A stretch of DNA of 33,416 nt from an uncultured Prevotella sp. (GTDB lineage: Bacteria > Bacteroidota > Bacteroidia > Bacteroidales > Bacteroidaceae): assembly GCA_900315525.1 (NCBI GenBank), contig OMZO01000020.1:1-33416 (forward strand), given 5' to 3'. Below the pieces are notes generated by a model. It saw only the letters and a program-made list of their open reading frames with translations, ran no database searches and was not told the DNA's origin. Numbering within the stretch: position 1 is the first letter of the stretch; each line of letters starts with the position of its first letter. Below, one piece after another: positions 24,048 to 32,503 of the stretch. A program made the position numbers and the translations under genes.

Positions 24048-26219
24048 ATGGAAAAGAACATTTTTGCCCATATCATAGCCACAGCCCTCAGCCTTCAGGA
24101 GCGGGCCGTAGCCAACACGCTGGCCCTACTCGAAGAGGGCTGTACCATCCCGTTCATCTCACGCTATCGCAAGGAGCGCACAGGCGGTCTCGACGAGGTA
24201 CAGATAGCAGCCATCAGCGACCGTTTCGACAGGTTGCAGGAGATTCAGAAACGCAAGGAGACGGTTGTCAAGACCATCACCGATCTGGGTAAGATGACGC
24301 CAGAACTGGAGAAGCGCATCGATGCCTGCTGGGACGCCACAGAACTGGAGGATATCTACCTGCCCTACAAACCCAAGCGGCGCACGAGGGCACAGGTGGC
24401 CAGAGAACAAGGTCTGGAACCGCTGGCACAACTTCTGATGCTGCAGCGCGAGCGCGACCCAGAACGGGCAGCAGAGCGTTTCGTGAAAGGTGAAGTAAAA
24501 GATGCTGCGAGTGCCATCAAGGGCGCTCAGGACATCATTGCCGAGACCGTCAGTGAGGATGAGCGCAGCCGTCAGCAACTGCGCAATGCCTTCAGTCGTC
24601 AGGCCTTTATCACTTCGAAGGTGGTGAAAGCCAAGGCCGACAGCGACGAAGCTGCTAAATACAGTGATTACTTCGATTGGGAGGAACCCCTAAAGCGCTG
24701 CTCGTCTCACCGTCTGCTGGCCATGCGACGCGGTGAGAGCGAAGGCATCCTCCGCATCAGCATCACCCCCGACGACGAAGAGGCTGTCAGCCGTCTGAAG
24801 CGTCATTATGTCTATGGCAATACGCCTTGTGGCAGACTGGTTGAGGAAGCGGTAGAAGATGGCTACAAGCGTCTGCTCAAGCCTTCCATCGAGACGGAGT
24901 TCGCTGCTCTCAGCAAGGAGAAGGCCGACGAAGAGGCCATCCGCGTCTTCGCCGAGAATCTGCGACAGTTACTCCTGGGTGCACCCTTAGGTCAGAAACG
25001 GGTGATGGGCATCGACCCTGGGTTCCGCACGGGCTGCAAGGTGGTGTGTCTCGACGCTCAAGGCAATCTGCTCCACCACGAAGCCATCTTCCCCCACCCG
25101 CCCGTCAACAAGCGCACAGAGGCTGCGATGGCCGTCCAGAAGATGATCCGCAAGTTCCAGATAGAGGCCATCTCCATCGGCAACGGCACAGCTAGCCGCG
25201 AGACCAACGACTTCGTCAAGGATGTGCTCGCTGGCCGCTATAACATCGATACCAAGAAGACTGAAGAACTGCCGAAGCCGCAGGTATTCACCGTCTCCGA
25301 GGATGGTGCCTCCGTCTATTCCGCTTCGAAGATTGCACGCGACGAGTTTCCTGATAAAGATGTCACCGTGCGTGGCGCCGTATCGATAGGACGCCGTCTG
25401 ATGGATCCGCTGGCAGAACTCGTGAAGATTGATCCCAAGAGCATCGGTGTGGGACAGTATCAGCACGACGTCGATCAGACAAAACTCAAACATGCACTCG
25501 ATCAGACCGTCGAGAGTTGTGTGAATGCCGTAGGTGTCAACCTCAACACGGCCTCTCAGCACCTGCTGATGTACGTCAGCGGACTGGGTCCAACACTTGC
25601 CAAGAACATCGTCGATTACCGTCGTGAGAATGGTGCCTTCACCTCACGGGCTCAGTTGAAGAAGGTACCTCGCCTCGGACCTTCCGCCTTCCAGCAGTGC
25701 GCAGGCTTCCTCCGCATCCCTGGGGCTAAGAATCCCCTCGACAACTCTGCCGTTCACCCAGAGAGCTATCCCATCGTCGAACAGATGGCCAAGGATCATG
25801 GCTGCACCGTTGGCGAACTGATCAGCAACAAGGAGAAGCGCGAGGCCATCGACATCAAGAAGTATGTGACTGCCGAGGTGGGCATCCCTACCCTCACTGA
25901 TATCATGCAAGAACTGGAGAAACCTGGCCGCGACCCGCGTGAACAGTTGGAGGAATTCGAGTTCGACAAGCACGTCTCCACCGTCGACGACCTTGTGGAA
26001 GGCATGATCCTGCCTGGTATCGTCACCAACATCACCAACTTCGGAGCCTTTGTCGATATCGGCGTCCATCAGGATGGTCTCATCCATATCTCCCAGATGG
26101 CCAACCGTCGCATCGCTCATCCTACCGATGTGGTGAAGCTTCACCAGCATCTGCGGGTGAGAGTCATCGAGGTAGATCGCCGTCGCAATCGTATCTCGCT
26201 GTCGCTGAAAGGCGTCTAA
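24048..26219 (+). CDS. tex: Tex-family RNA-binding transcription accessory protein
   Basis: The 723-residue protein shows full Tex architecture. The N-terminal helical domain has FISRYRKERTGGLDEVQ and DIYLPYKPKRRTRA. A YqgF/RNase H-like domain has VMGIDPGFRTGCKVV. A helix-hairpin-helix region follows, with ASQHLLMYVSGLGPTLAKNIV and LKKVPRLGPSAFQQCAGFLRI. The C-terminal S1 RNA-binding domain spans about 645-720, with GIVTNITNFGAFVDIG and DGLIHISQM. Tex proteins bind nucleic acid and associate with transcription; the exact role is still debated. It is a single-gene unit, convergent with the DUF2520 gene 15 bp downstream, with no hairpin terminator between them. Confidence 0.96.
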   Translation: MEKNIFAHIIATALSLQERAVANTLALLEEGCTIPFISRYRKERTGGLDEVQIAAISDRFDRLQEIQKRKETVVKTITDLGKMTPELEKRIDACWDATELEDIYLPYKPKRRTRAQVAREQGLEPLAQLLMLQRERDPERAAERFVKGEVKDAASAIKGAQDIIAETVSEDERSRQQLRNAFSRQAFITSKVVKAKADSDEAAKYSDYFDWEEPLKRCSSHRLLAMRRGESEGILRISITPDDEEAVSRLKRHYVYGNTPCGRLVEEAVEDGYKRLLKPSIETEFAALSKEKADEEAIRVFAENLRQLLLGAPLGQKRVMGIDPGFRTGCKVVCLDAQGNLLHHEAIFPHPPVNKRTEAAMAVQKMIRKFQIEAISIGNGTASRETNDFVKDVLAGRYNIDTKKTEELPKPQVFTVSEDGASVYSASKIARDEFPDKDVTVRGAVSIGRRLMDPLAELVKIDPKSIGVGQYQHDVDQTKLKHALDQTVESCVNAVGVNLNTASQHLLMYVSGLGPTLAKNIVDYRRENGAFTSRAQLKKVPRLGPSAFQQCAGFLRIPGAKNPLDNSAVHPESYPIVEQMAKDHGCTVGELISNKEKREAIDIKKYVTAEVGIPTLTDIMQELEKPGRDPREQLEEFEFDKHVSTVDDLVEGMILPGIVTNITNFGAFVDIGVHQDGLIHISQMANRRIAHPTDVVKLHQHLRVRVIEVDRRRNRISLSLKGV

Positions 26220-26234
26220 AAAAGTTTACAAAGA

Positions 26235-27011
26235 TTAGTCTTTAGTCGTATAGTCTTCATGGATGCTTTCAGCCATGAGACGATAAATCTCGCGTGTACG
26301 TTCGTCAGGAAGCATCGCCATCTGCATCGCCATCACGCTTTGGTCGTAGCGCACCATTGGTCCTGTCTGTGCATCCTTGGGCGACATCGTCTTGACCTTA
26401 CGGGCCGTTTCCTCTATCAACGGGAGGAAGAGGTCAAAGTCTATCTGCTCACGCTCTAACACGCGCTCTGCCAGACGGTAGCAGTGGTTGGTGAGGTTAC
26501 AGGCCAGCACGGCAGCCAGGTGCATTTTCTTGCGCTTCTCCGAGTCGCAGTCCACCACGTGCTCAGAGATACACCTCGCCAACTCACGGACGACTGCCAA
26601 CTCAGCCTCGCCAGAAGCCTCCACAAAACAAGGGATCTCACGAAACGACACACGACGATGCTTGCTGAAGGTCTGCATCGGATAGAGCACACCGTAGCGC
26701 GAGGCATGACCTTTAAAGATATCTATCGCCACGCTGCCTGCCGTATGGAGGAACAGTGCCTCGGGCCGCGCGCTGCAAACTGCTGCAATCAAGCCTGATA
26801 GCGCATCGTCCTTCACAGAGAAGACATACACGTCGGCATCCTTGCGGATCGCCTCGATAGCGGTTGTACAGTCACAGCCAAGCTGCTCTGCCAGTTCCTG
26901 GGCGTGCGCCCCAGTACGACTATACACCTGCACGATTTCCCTGCCAGCATCCTTCAATGCCAGCGACAACTGCGTGGCCAGATTTCCTGAACCGATCATG
27001 ACGATTTTCAT
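26235..27011 (-). CDS. Rossmann-fold oxidoreductase with DUF2520 domain, last gene of the pantothenate/CoA operon
   Basis: The 258-residue protein begins MKIVMIGSGNLATQLSLALKDAG, a GxGNxA dinucleotide-binding motif at residues 7-12, with a following SRT region suggesting NADP. The C-terminal half is all helical and contains HLAAVLACNLTNHCYRLAE and SPKDAQTGPMVRYD, the DUF2520 signature. Overall it resembles the 6-phosphogluconate/ketopantoate reductase fold class. Its ATG overlaps the coaX stop (ATGA). No panE lies in the operon, and the PanG ketopantoate reductases described in Francisella and Enterococcus are, as far as I recall, of this architecture, so it may reduce 2-dehydropantoate. That assignment is inference. 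Confidence 0.88.
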   Translation of the reverse strand: MKIVMIGSGNLATQLSLALKDAGREIVQVYSRTGAHAQELAEQLGCDCTTAIEAIRKDADVYVFSVKDDALSGLIAAVCSARPEALFLHTAGSVAIDIFKGHASRYGVLYPMQTFSKHRRVSFREIPCFVEASGEAELAVVRELARCISEHVVDCDSEKRKKMHLAAVLACNLTNHCYRLAERVLEREQIDFDLFLPLIEETARKVKTMSPKDAQTGPMVRYDQSVMAMQMAMLPDERTREIYRLMAESIHEDYTTKD

Positions 27012-27775
27012 ACGCTGTGAGTCGCTTTAAAGAGTCCTTTAAGTAAGAGGTATCTGTCGAGCACCATCTGGTGACGGCTCTGCGGCACAAAGTCTTTCGC
27101 CATACCGCCTGTCGCGACGATATGCACACGCCCAGAGACCGTCTGTAGCACACTGTCCAACAAACCGTCGATCATGGCAACCGTACCATAGAAGATACCA
27201 CTCTGCATACACTCGAGCGTGTTACGACCTACCAAATGTTTGGGTTTCTCGATACGAATGACGGGCAACTGCGAAGCGCGCTGACTGAGTGCGTTCAGCG
27301 AGGTCTTCACCCCAGGAATGATCAGTCCGCCCTTGAAGACTTTATTTTCGTCAACTACGCCAATGGTTGTAGCAGTACCAAAATCTATTACAATCGCAGG
27401 CGCACCGTAACAAGCGACAGCCCCCAAAGCATCAGCCAGGCGATCCTTGCCTAACTGCGAGGGCGACTCGATATCGATGGTGATCAAGCCTTGCGCGTCA
27501 TCAATGCCAAAAAAGTGAGGCACGATGCCTGTCAGGTCGCCGACAGCCTGCGCCACATCGTCGTCCACCTCTGGCACCACTGAGGATACCGTCACGCTCT
27601 CTACATCGTCGGGAGTCACCCCGTATTTCCGCAGTCCCTGTTTCAGTTCATAACGGAAATAGGTCACGGTCTCCTCCTTGCGAGTCTTGAAGCGCCAGGT
27701 GTGGACGATCTGCCCATCCTGGTCTGCGATGGCCACCACGATGGTAGAATTGCCGATGTCTATCAGTAAATGCAT
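27008..27775 (-). CDS. coaX: Type III pantothenate kinase
   Basis: The 255-residue protein begins MHLLIDIGNSTIVVAIAD, the ASKHA phosphate-binding loop. It contains SPSQLGKDRLADALGAVACYG, the pantothenate-site motif, and VIDFGTATTIGVVD, the second phosphate loop. This identifies CoaX rather than CoaA or the type II kinase. It phosphorylates pantothenate using ATP and a monovalent cation and is insensitive to CoA feedback in characterised relatives. It lies 10 bp after coaBC and overlaps the next gene by 4 bp. With panBCD and coaBC this completes the operon from ketoisovalerate (given a ketopantoate reductase) to 4'-phosphopantetheine. Confidence 0.96.
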   Translation of the reverse strand: MHLLIDIGNSTIVVAIADQDGQIVHTWRFKTRKEETVTYFRYELKQGLRKYGVTPDDVESVTVSSVVPEVDDDVAQAVGDLTGIVPHFFGIDDAQGLITIDIESPSQLGKDRLADALGAVACYGAPAIVIDFGTATTIGVVDENKVFKGGLIIPGVKTSLNALSQRASQLPVIRIEKPKHLVGRNTLECMQSGIFYGTVAMIDGLLDSVLQTVSGRVHIVATGGMAKDFVPQSRHQMVLDRYLLLKGLFKATHSV

Positions 27776-27785
27776 GAGGCGATAG

Positions 27786-28982
27786 TCAGTTTTTGATGTA
27801 GTCTTTGATGCTGTCGAGTATCAGGTCTGCCGTCTCCTCTTTCGTACAGAGCGGTAGTTCCTTGACGTTCTCCTGCGTGATGAGCGTCACCTTATTCGTA
27901 TCCACCGCGAAGCCCGTCTGCTCGGAGGCTATCGAGTTGGCACAGATGAGGTCTGCATGCTTCTTCGTCAGTTTCCGACGGGAGTTCTCTATCAGGTTTT
28001 CTGTCTCCATCGAGAAGCCCACGAGCACCTGTCCTGCCTGCTTATGATCACCAAGCCAACCCAGGATATCTTGTGTACGCGTGAGAGGGATGCTCATATC
28101 ATTGTCACCTTTTTTCATCTTCTGCTCTGAATAACTGGCAGGCTTGTAATCAGCTACGGCACTGCACATGATGACGACATCACTATCAGTACTCCGCTCA
28201 CTGACGGCCTCAAACATCTGCTGCGCACTTCTGACGGCCACCGTCTCTATACCAGCGAAAGGAGCGATGCTCACAGGCCCCGAGACCAGCGTGACCTGAG
28301 CACCACGAAGCACGGCCATCTTCGCCAGCGCATAGCCCATCTTGCCAGAAGAGCGATTGCTGATGAAGCGCACGGGATCGATGGCCTCCTGCGTAGGACC
28401 AGCCGTGATGAGCAGCCGCTTGCCCTTGAGGTCTTTCTCTCGCGCCAGATGCAACAGGATGTGCTCCAGCAGCGTCTCCTCCGAAGGCATCTTTCCACTG
28501 CCCGTATCGCCACAGGCCAGACGCCCCACGACGGGCTCAATCACGTGATAACCATAGTGTTGCAGCTTCTTTAAGTTATCCTGCAACACAGGATTCTCCC
28601 ACATGCCCGTATTCATTGCCGGCGAGAAGAGCACAGGCGCCTTCGTCGCCATGATGGTCGTCGTGAGCATGTCGTCGCAAATGCCATTAGCCACCTTACC
28701 GATCACGTTGGCTGTACAGGGAGCCACCAGGAAGAGGTCTCCCCGCTTGGCCAGCGACACGTGCTTCACGTCGAAGTTGAAGTTACGGTCAAAGGTATCC
28801 ACGATACACTTGTTGTTCGTCAGCGTCTCAAACGTCATCGGCGTGATGAAGTGCGTCGCATTCTGCGTCATGATCACATGCACGTCAGCATTCAACTTCA
28901 CCAGCATCGATGCCAGATTGGCAATCTTATAGGCGGCGATACTACCTGTCACACCCAGAACAATGGTCTTTCCTGTCAACAT
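27786..28982 (-). CDS. coaBC: Bifunctional phosphopantothenoylcysteine synthetase/decarboxylase
   Basis: The 398-residue protein is a CoaC-CoaB fusion. The CoaC flavoprotein half begins GKTIVLGVTGSIAAYK. It has the active-site His in DVKHVSLAKRGD, the APCTANVIGKVANGICDD motif, PAMNTGMWENP, and the catalytic Cys in LACGDTGSGKM. The CoaB half begins KRLLITAGPTQEAIDPVRFISNRSSGKMG and contains the MCSAVADYKP segment. It adds cysteine to phosphopantothenate and then decarboxylates the product to phosphopantetheine. It sits 3 bp after panD. All key residues are present. Confidence 0.97.
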   Translation of the reverse strand: MLTGKTIVLGVTGSIAAYKIANLASMLVKLNADVHVIMTQNATHFITPMTFETLTNNKCIVDTFDRNFNFDVKHVSLAKRGDLFLVAPCTANVIGKVANGICDDMLTTTIMATKAPVLFSPAMNTGMWENPVLQDNLKKLQHYGYHVIEPVVGRLACGDTGSGKMPSEETLLEHILLHLAREKDLKGKRLLITAGPTQEAIDPVRFISNRSSGKMGYALAKMAVLRGAQVTLVSGPVSIAPFAGIETVAVRSAQQMFEAVSERSTDSDVVIMCSAVADYKPASYSEQKMKKGDNDMSIPLTRTQDILGWLGDHKQAGQVLVGFSMETENLIENSRRKLTKKHADLICANSIASEQTGFAVDTNKVTLITQENVKELPLCTKEETADLILDSIKDYIKN

Positions 28983-28985
28983 ATT

Positions 28986-29375
28986 TCACTGTTCCCTTAA
29001 GAGTCCGTGCTTCTCGTAGTTAGCCTTGCGAACGATACGGTTCTCGTCGTCCACGAAGAGCACCACGGGCTTGTGTGCCTTAGCCTCCTCAGGCGTCATG
29101 TCGGCATAGGCCATGATGATCACCTTGTCGCCCACGTTGACACACTTTGCGGCAGCACCGTTCAGACAGATGATGCCCGAACCCTCCTCACCAGCGATGG
29201 CATAGGTGGCAAAACGACTGCCGTTGTCAATGTCGGCGATCTCCACCTTCTCATATTCCATGATGCCGGCTTCGCGCAACAGGTGCGAGTCGATGGTAAT
29301 ACTACCCACATAGTCGAGGTCGGCCTGCGTCACCACCGCACGGTGGATTTTCGCCTTCAGCAGCGTGATATTCAT
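28986..29375 (-). CDS. panD: Aspartate 1-decarboxylase proenzyme
   Basis: The 129-residue protein begins [29 protein letters not shown]. The self-cleavage site is Gly24-Ser25, with Ser25 becoming the pyruvoyl cofactor; Lys9 and Tyr22 are in place. [20 protein letters not shown] is the typical C-terminal core. It makes beta-alanine from aspartate for PanC, and the gene follows panC by 12 bp. Length is standard. Whether a separate maturation factor is needed cannot be told from this sequence. Confidence 0.97.
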   Translation of the reverse strand: MNITLLKAKIHRAVVTQADLDYVGSITIDSHLLREAGIMEYEKVEIADIDNGSRFATYAIAGEEGSGIICLNGAAAKCVNVGDKVIIMAYADMTPEEAKAHKPVVLFVDDENRIVRKANYEKHGLLREQ

Positions 29376-29387
29376 TGTCGCTCAGTA

Positions 29388-30233
29388 TTATTGATTCACG
29401 ATGAAATTATCAATCAGACGGGTCTTCCCGATATAGACGGCGATAGCCACGAGCGTCTCACCCTCGATCTTCGCCGTGCGCTGGACATTCTCGAAGTCCA
29501 CCACCTCCACGTAGTCGATACGGGCCAGCGGTTCTGTCTCGAGATTCTTACGGATGATGTCGATCACCTTCTGACTGTCGCGCTCGCCAGCCTCAATGGC
29601 CTCACGGCCTTTCTTCAGGCTCTGTGAGAGGATCAGGGCAGCCTGACGCTCCTCGGCATTCAGGTAGGTATTACGACTCGACTTTGCCAGTCCGTCAGCC
29701 TCTCTGACAATCGGACAAGCCACAATCTCCACAGGGAAGTTCAGGTCGCGCACAAAACGCTTCACCGTAGCCAGCTGCTGGGCGTCCTTCTGTCCGAAAT
29801 AAGCCTTGTCAGGACAAACGATATTGAAGAGCTTGCCTACCACCGTACACACGCCACGGAAATGGATGGGGCGCACGGCTCCGCAAAGCAGCTCTGTCGT
29901 CTCCGTCGTGTCGATAAACGATGTGAAGTGACCAGGATACATCTCCGAAGGCTCCGGATTGAAGATCAAGTCGCCACCAGCCTCCTCCACCTTCTGCATG
30001 TCGCGGTTCAAGTCGCGTGGATAGGCCTCCAGATCTTCATTGGGGCCGAACTGTATAGGATTGACGAAGACAGACACCACCGTACGGTCGTTCTGACTTG
30101 CCGATTTACGAATCAAACTCTGATGACCTTCATGCAGGAATCCCATCGTGGGCACCAGTCCTACCGTCAGTCCTTCCTTGCGCCAGCCTGCTACAATCTC
30201 TCTTACCTCCTTTACGGTCTTTACTACTTTCAT
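29388..30233 (-). CDS. panC: Pantothenate synthetase
   Basis: The 281-residue protein has the nucleotidyltransferase HxGH-type motif PTMGFLHEGHQSLI (residues 28-41), VSVFVNPIQFGPNEDL, the ATP-binding YFGQKDAQQLA and the KSSRNTYLNAEER loop. It joins pantoate and beta-alanine with ATP. The ATG at 30233 is the family start. It lies inside the 3' end of the panB frame, so the first 104 bp overlap panB in another reading frame, which is far more than the usual few bases. Confidence 0.97.
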   Translation of the reverse strand: MKVVKTVKEVREIVAGWRKEGLTVGLVPTMGFLHEGHQSLIRKSASQNDRTVVSVFVNPIQFGPNEDLEAYPRDLNRDMQKVEEAGGDLIFNPEPSEMYPGHFTSFIDTTETTELLCGAVRPIHFRGVCTVVGKLFNIVCPDKAYFGQKDAQQLATVKRFVRDLNFPVEIVACPIVREADGLAKSSRNTYLNAEERQAALILSQSLKKGREAIEAGERDSQKVIDIIRKNLETEPLARIDYVEVVDFENVQRTAKIEGETLVAIAVYIGKTRLIDNFIVNQ

Positions 30234-31086
30234 GATTATAAGTTCTAAATTGATGTTGCTCTTTTGTCAGTGTCTCCATCACCTCGTCGGCGATTTTATA
30301 GGTCTGGCTTACCTCAGGGAAACTGCGCTGTTCGCAGTCCTGCTTGTACTGTCGGAAGGCCTCCAGCATCACGCTGTGCACGTCGGCATACTTCTTCACG
30401 AACTTAGGTATGAAGCCGTCTCTGTAGCCCACCATATCCTGATACACCAGCACCTGTCCGTCGCAGTACTTGCCAGCGCCGATGCCGATGGTCAGCGCCT
30501 GCGTCTGCTCCGTCACGAGCTTTGCCAGCGCCTCGGGCACGCACTCCAGCGTGATGGCAAAGGCACCAGCCTCTTCGACAGCCTTCGCGTCTTCGAGTAA
30601 CTTGTGCGCCTGCTCCAGCGACTTGCCCTGCACCTTATAGCCGCCCAGCGCATTCACCGACTGCGGCGTCAGTCCGATATGAGCTACCACAGGGATACCT
30701 GCTGCCACGATGGCGCGGATGCGGTCTGCGTATTCCACGCCGCCCTCCAGCTTCACAGCCTGACAGTCCGTCTCCTTGATGATGCGTCCTGCGTTGCGCA
30801 CAGCGTCCTCTACCGAGGCCTGATACGACATAAACGGCATGTCAATCACCACAAAGGCCTCTTTAGCCCCACGGCAGACGGCCTTTCCATGATGGATCAT
30901 GTCGTCCACCGTTACAGCCAGTGTGTTCTCATACCCCAGCATCACATTACCGAGTGAGTCGCCCACCAGAATCATGTCGATTCCTGCCTCGTCGATGGCA
31001 CGGGCGGTGTTGTAATCGTAAGCTGTCAGCATACTCACAGGAAGTGTGCCCTTACGATCCAACAGATCAAAAATTGTTTTTCTCAT
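30130..31086 (-). CDS. panB: 3-methyl-2-oxobutanoate hydroxymethyltransferase with an abnormal C-terminal tail
   Basis: Starting at the first ATG (31086) gives 318 residues; the upstream TTG at 31110 is less likely. Family motifs are intact: SMLTAYDYNTARAID, VGDSLGNVMLGYENTL, DMPFMSY, HIGLTPQSVNALGGYKVQG and the catalytic Glu in ITLECVP. It makes ketopantoate from ketoisovalerate and methylene-tetrahydrofolate. Usual length is about 265-275 residues; the part after KEQHQF is a non-homologous basic tail that reads through the start of panC in another frame. A stop codon TAG exists one frame away at the expected end. This suggests a small indel (natural or a sequencing error) that removed the normal stop. 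The enzyme core should be unaffected. Confidence 0.94.
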   Translation of the reverse strand: MRKTIFDLLDRKGTLPVSMLTAYDYNTARAIDEAGIDMILVGDSLGNVMLGYENTLAVTVDDMIHHGKAVCRGAKEAFVVIDMPFMSYQASVEDAVRNAGRIIKETDCQAVKLEGGVEYADRIRAIVAAGIPVVAHIGLTPQSVNALGGYKVQGKSLEQAHKLLEDAKAVEEAGAFAITLECVPEALAKLVTEQTQALTIGIGAGKYCDGQVLVYQDMVGYRDGFIPKFVKKYADVHSVMLEAFRQYKQDCEQRSFPEVSQTYKIADEVMETLTKEQHQFRTYNHESSKDRKGGKRDCSRLAQGRTDGRTGAHDGIPA

Positions 31087-31123
31087 TTCAATTTCAATGG
31101 TTTGGTACAATCTTTTCGGGGTG

Positions 31124-31155
31124 CAAAGGTAGGCCTTTATTTTAACATGTACAAA
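31124..31155 (-). promoter_or_regulatory. Promoter of the pan/coa operon
   Basis: On the minus strand TTTG (31152-31155), a 20-bp spacer and TACCTTTG (31124-31131) match both consensus boxes. The -7 box is 37 bp upstream of the panB ATG. It is the only good promoter seen for the six-gene operon. Confidence 0.85.
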
Positions 31156-31195
31156 CTTTTAATGCTTTTTTATATAATAATGTGCGTTTTTCTTG

Positions 31196-31507
31196 TCAAA
31201 TAAAGTGTTCTATCAGGTAGGTAACGGCACAACAGATGGCTGCCACTGGGAACAGTTTCATCCCATACCAGGCCGCCACGACGCCCACAATCAGGGCCAC
31301 GACGCCCGATACAGGCGTCATCGTCGTATGGATGATATCAGGGAAGGTCATCACCGCCAGCGTCACGTAAGGCACATAGTAAAGGAAACTGCGCACAAAC
31401 CGATTACGTATCTGACCTTTGATCAGCACCATAGGCAACACGCGGATGAGATTCGTCACGAGGATGCCGAGCAGGATATAGAGGATGATACTATGCTTCT
31501 CCATCAT
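31196..31507 (-). CDS. azlD: AzlD-family small subunit of a branched-chain amino acid exporter
   Basis: The 103-residue protein has three to four hydrophobic helices and the family motifs VTNLIRVLPMVL, FVRSFLYYVPYVTLAVMTFPDI and SGVVALIVGVVAAWYGMKLF. It pairs with AzlC, and its first 17 bp overlap the end of azlC. AzlCD/YgaZH systems export valine and related branched-chain compounds in characterised bacteria. Valine's precursor ketoisovalerate is also the PanB substrate, so closeness to the pan operon may be functional, but the two units have separate promoters. No hairpin terminator is visible after the stop. Confidence 0.88.
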   Translation of the reverse strand: MMEKHSIILYILLGILVTNLIRVLPMVLIKGQIRNRFVRSFLYYVPYVTLAVMTFPDIIHTTMTPVSGVVALIVGVVAAWYGMKLFPVAAICCAVTYLIEHFI

Positions 31508-32234
31508 CGTTCACGTTAATAGGTTTCAACCACGCCGCCACCGCAGAGATCACGATGGTCAGCACGATGGTACGCGTACCACTGCTCCACTCGCTCACGA
31601 CAGGCGCCACACTGCAGCCGCCACTCAGCACCACGCAGGCTATCAGGGCGTAGAGCACGTTACGGTCTGCCCGTGCCGGCGGCATGATGATAGCCAGGAA
31701 CATGCCGTAGAGCGCCACGCTGAGTGCCGAGACGATGGGCGCAGGCAACATCCCGCCAGCCACGATGCCCGCAGCACAGCCCGATGCCCAGAAAAGCGTC
31801 GATATCAAGGCAGCAGAATAGGTATAGGCAGGCGGCGTATAACCCTGACGGCTCACGGAGATGCCAAACACCTCATCCGTGATGCAACAGGCCATCAGCA
31901 GACGGTGCACCCATGAGGTGGCGGGTGCGATCTTCTGCGAGAGAGCCGCACTCATCAACATATAGCGCAGGTTCGTCACCAGGCACATCGCAATCACTTC
32001 GACGTATGCAGCATTGATAGCCACCAGCGTATAGACTCCATACTCTCCCGCCGAGGCCCGCGTGAAGAAACTGCTCATGAAACCCAAGATGGCCGTCAGG
32101 CCTGCCTTCTTGGCAATGATACCCAACGAGAAAGCGACAGCAAAATACCCCAAGGCAATGGGGATGCCGTCACGCAGGCCACGGGCGATCTCCACCCTCC
32201 GACTATCTTGTCTTTCTATCGTTTTACTGCTCAC
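31491..32234 (-). CDS. azlC: AzlC-family branched-chain amino acid exporter large subunit
   Basis: From a GTG at 32234 the protein has 247 residues. Family motifs include REGL-like ARGLRDGIPIALGYFAVAFSLGIIAKKAGL, FTRASAGEYGVYTLVA, NLRYMLMSAALSQ and CCITDEVFGIS, and there are six to seven membrane helices. An in-frame ATG at 32270 exists, but the consensus -7 box TACCTTTG lies within its first codons (32258-32265), so a transcript from that promoter could not include it. No other ATG lies before the conserved core, hence the GTG. It forms an exporter with AzlD. Confidence 0.88.
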   Translation of the reverse strand: MSSKTIERQDSRRVEIARGLRDGIPIALGYFAVAFSLGIIAKKAGLTAILGFMSSFFTRASAGEYGVYTLVAINAAYVEVIAMCLVTNLRYMLMSAALSQKIAPATSWVHRLLMACCITDEVFGISVSRQGYTPPAYTYSAALISTLFWASGCAAGIVAGGMLPAPIVSALSVALYGMFLAIIMPPARADRNVLYALIACVVLSGGCSVAPVVSEWSSGTRTIVLTIVISAVAAWLKPINVNDDGEA

Positions 32235-32257
32235 GCCTGTCTTTCTGAATTGCGGTG

Positions 32258-32289
32258 CAAAGGTAAGCATTATTTTTGAAATGCATCAA
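32258..32289 (-). promoter_or_regulatory. Promoter of azlCD
   Basis: On the minus strand TTG (32287-32289), a 21-bp spacer and TACCTTTG (32258-32265) match the consensus. The box is 23 bp upstream of the GTG start chosen for azlC and overlaps codons 2-5 of the longer frame. Confidence 0.78.
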
Positions 32290-32332
32290 CTTATCCCTAA
32301 AATTCTATGCAAATCAAAGACAGAAAAAATCT

Positions 32333-32503
32333 CAAAATCTCAAAATCTCAAATCTCAAAACTAAAATTCATTTTGAATTCAAAATCTCTTCAAAATTAAT
32401 TAATATAATAATATATTATAATATATTATTATATTAAAATAAATATTACTCTATTTGAGACTTTTGGAAAGTCTATTTTGAGATTTGAGATTTTGAGATT
32501 TTT
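32333..32503. repeat. Inverted-repeat element 1: 7-8-bp unit arms around a 38-bp AT palindrome
   Basis: The outer arms (32333-32360 and 32476-32503) are inverted copies with 27 of 28 matches, each built from tandem TCTCAAA(A) units. The left side has one extra unit. In the exact middle is a perfect 38-bp palindrome made only of A and T (32400-32437). Between arm and centre lie smaller hairpins: a 16-bp palindrome at 32370-32385 on the left and a 7-bp stem with TGG loop at 32458-32474 on the right. The element has no coding capacity. It could form a cruciform or branched hairpin, and its origin is unknown. Confidence 0.85.
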
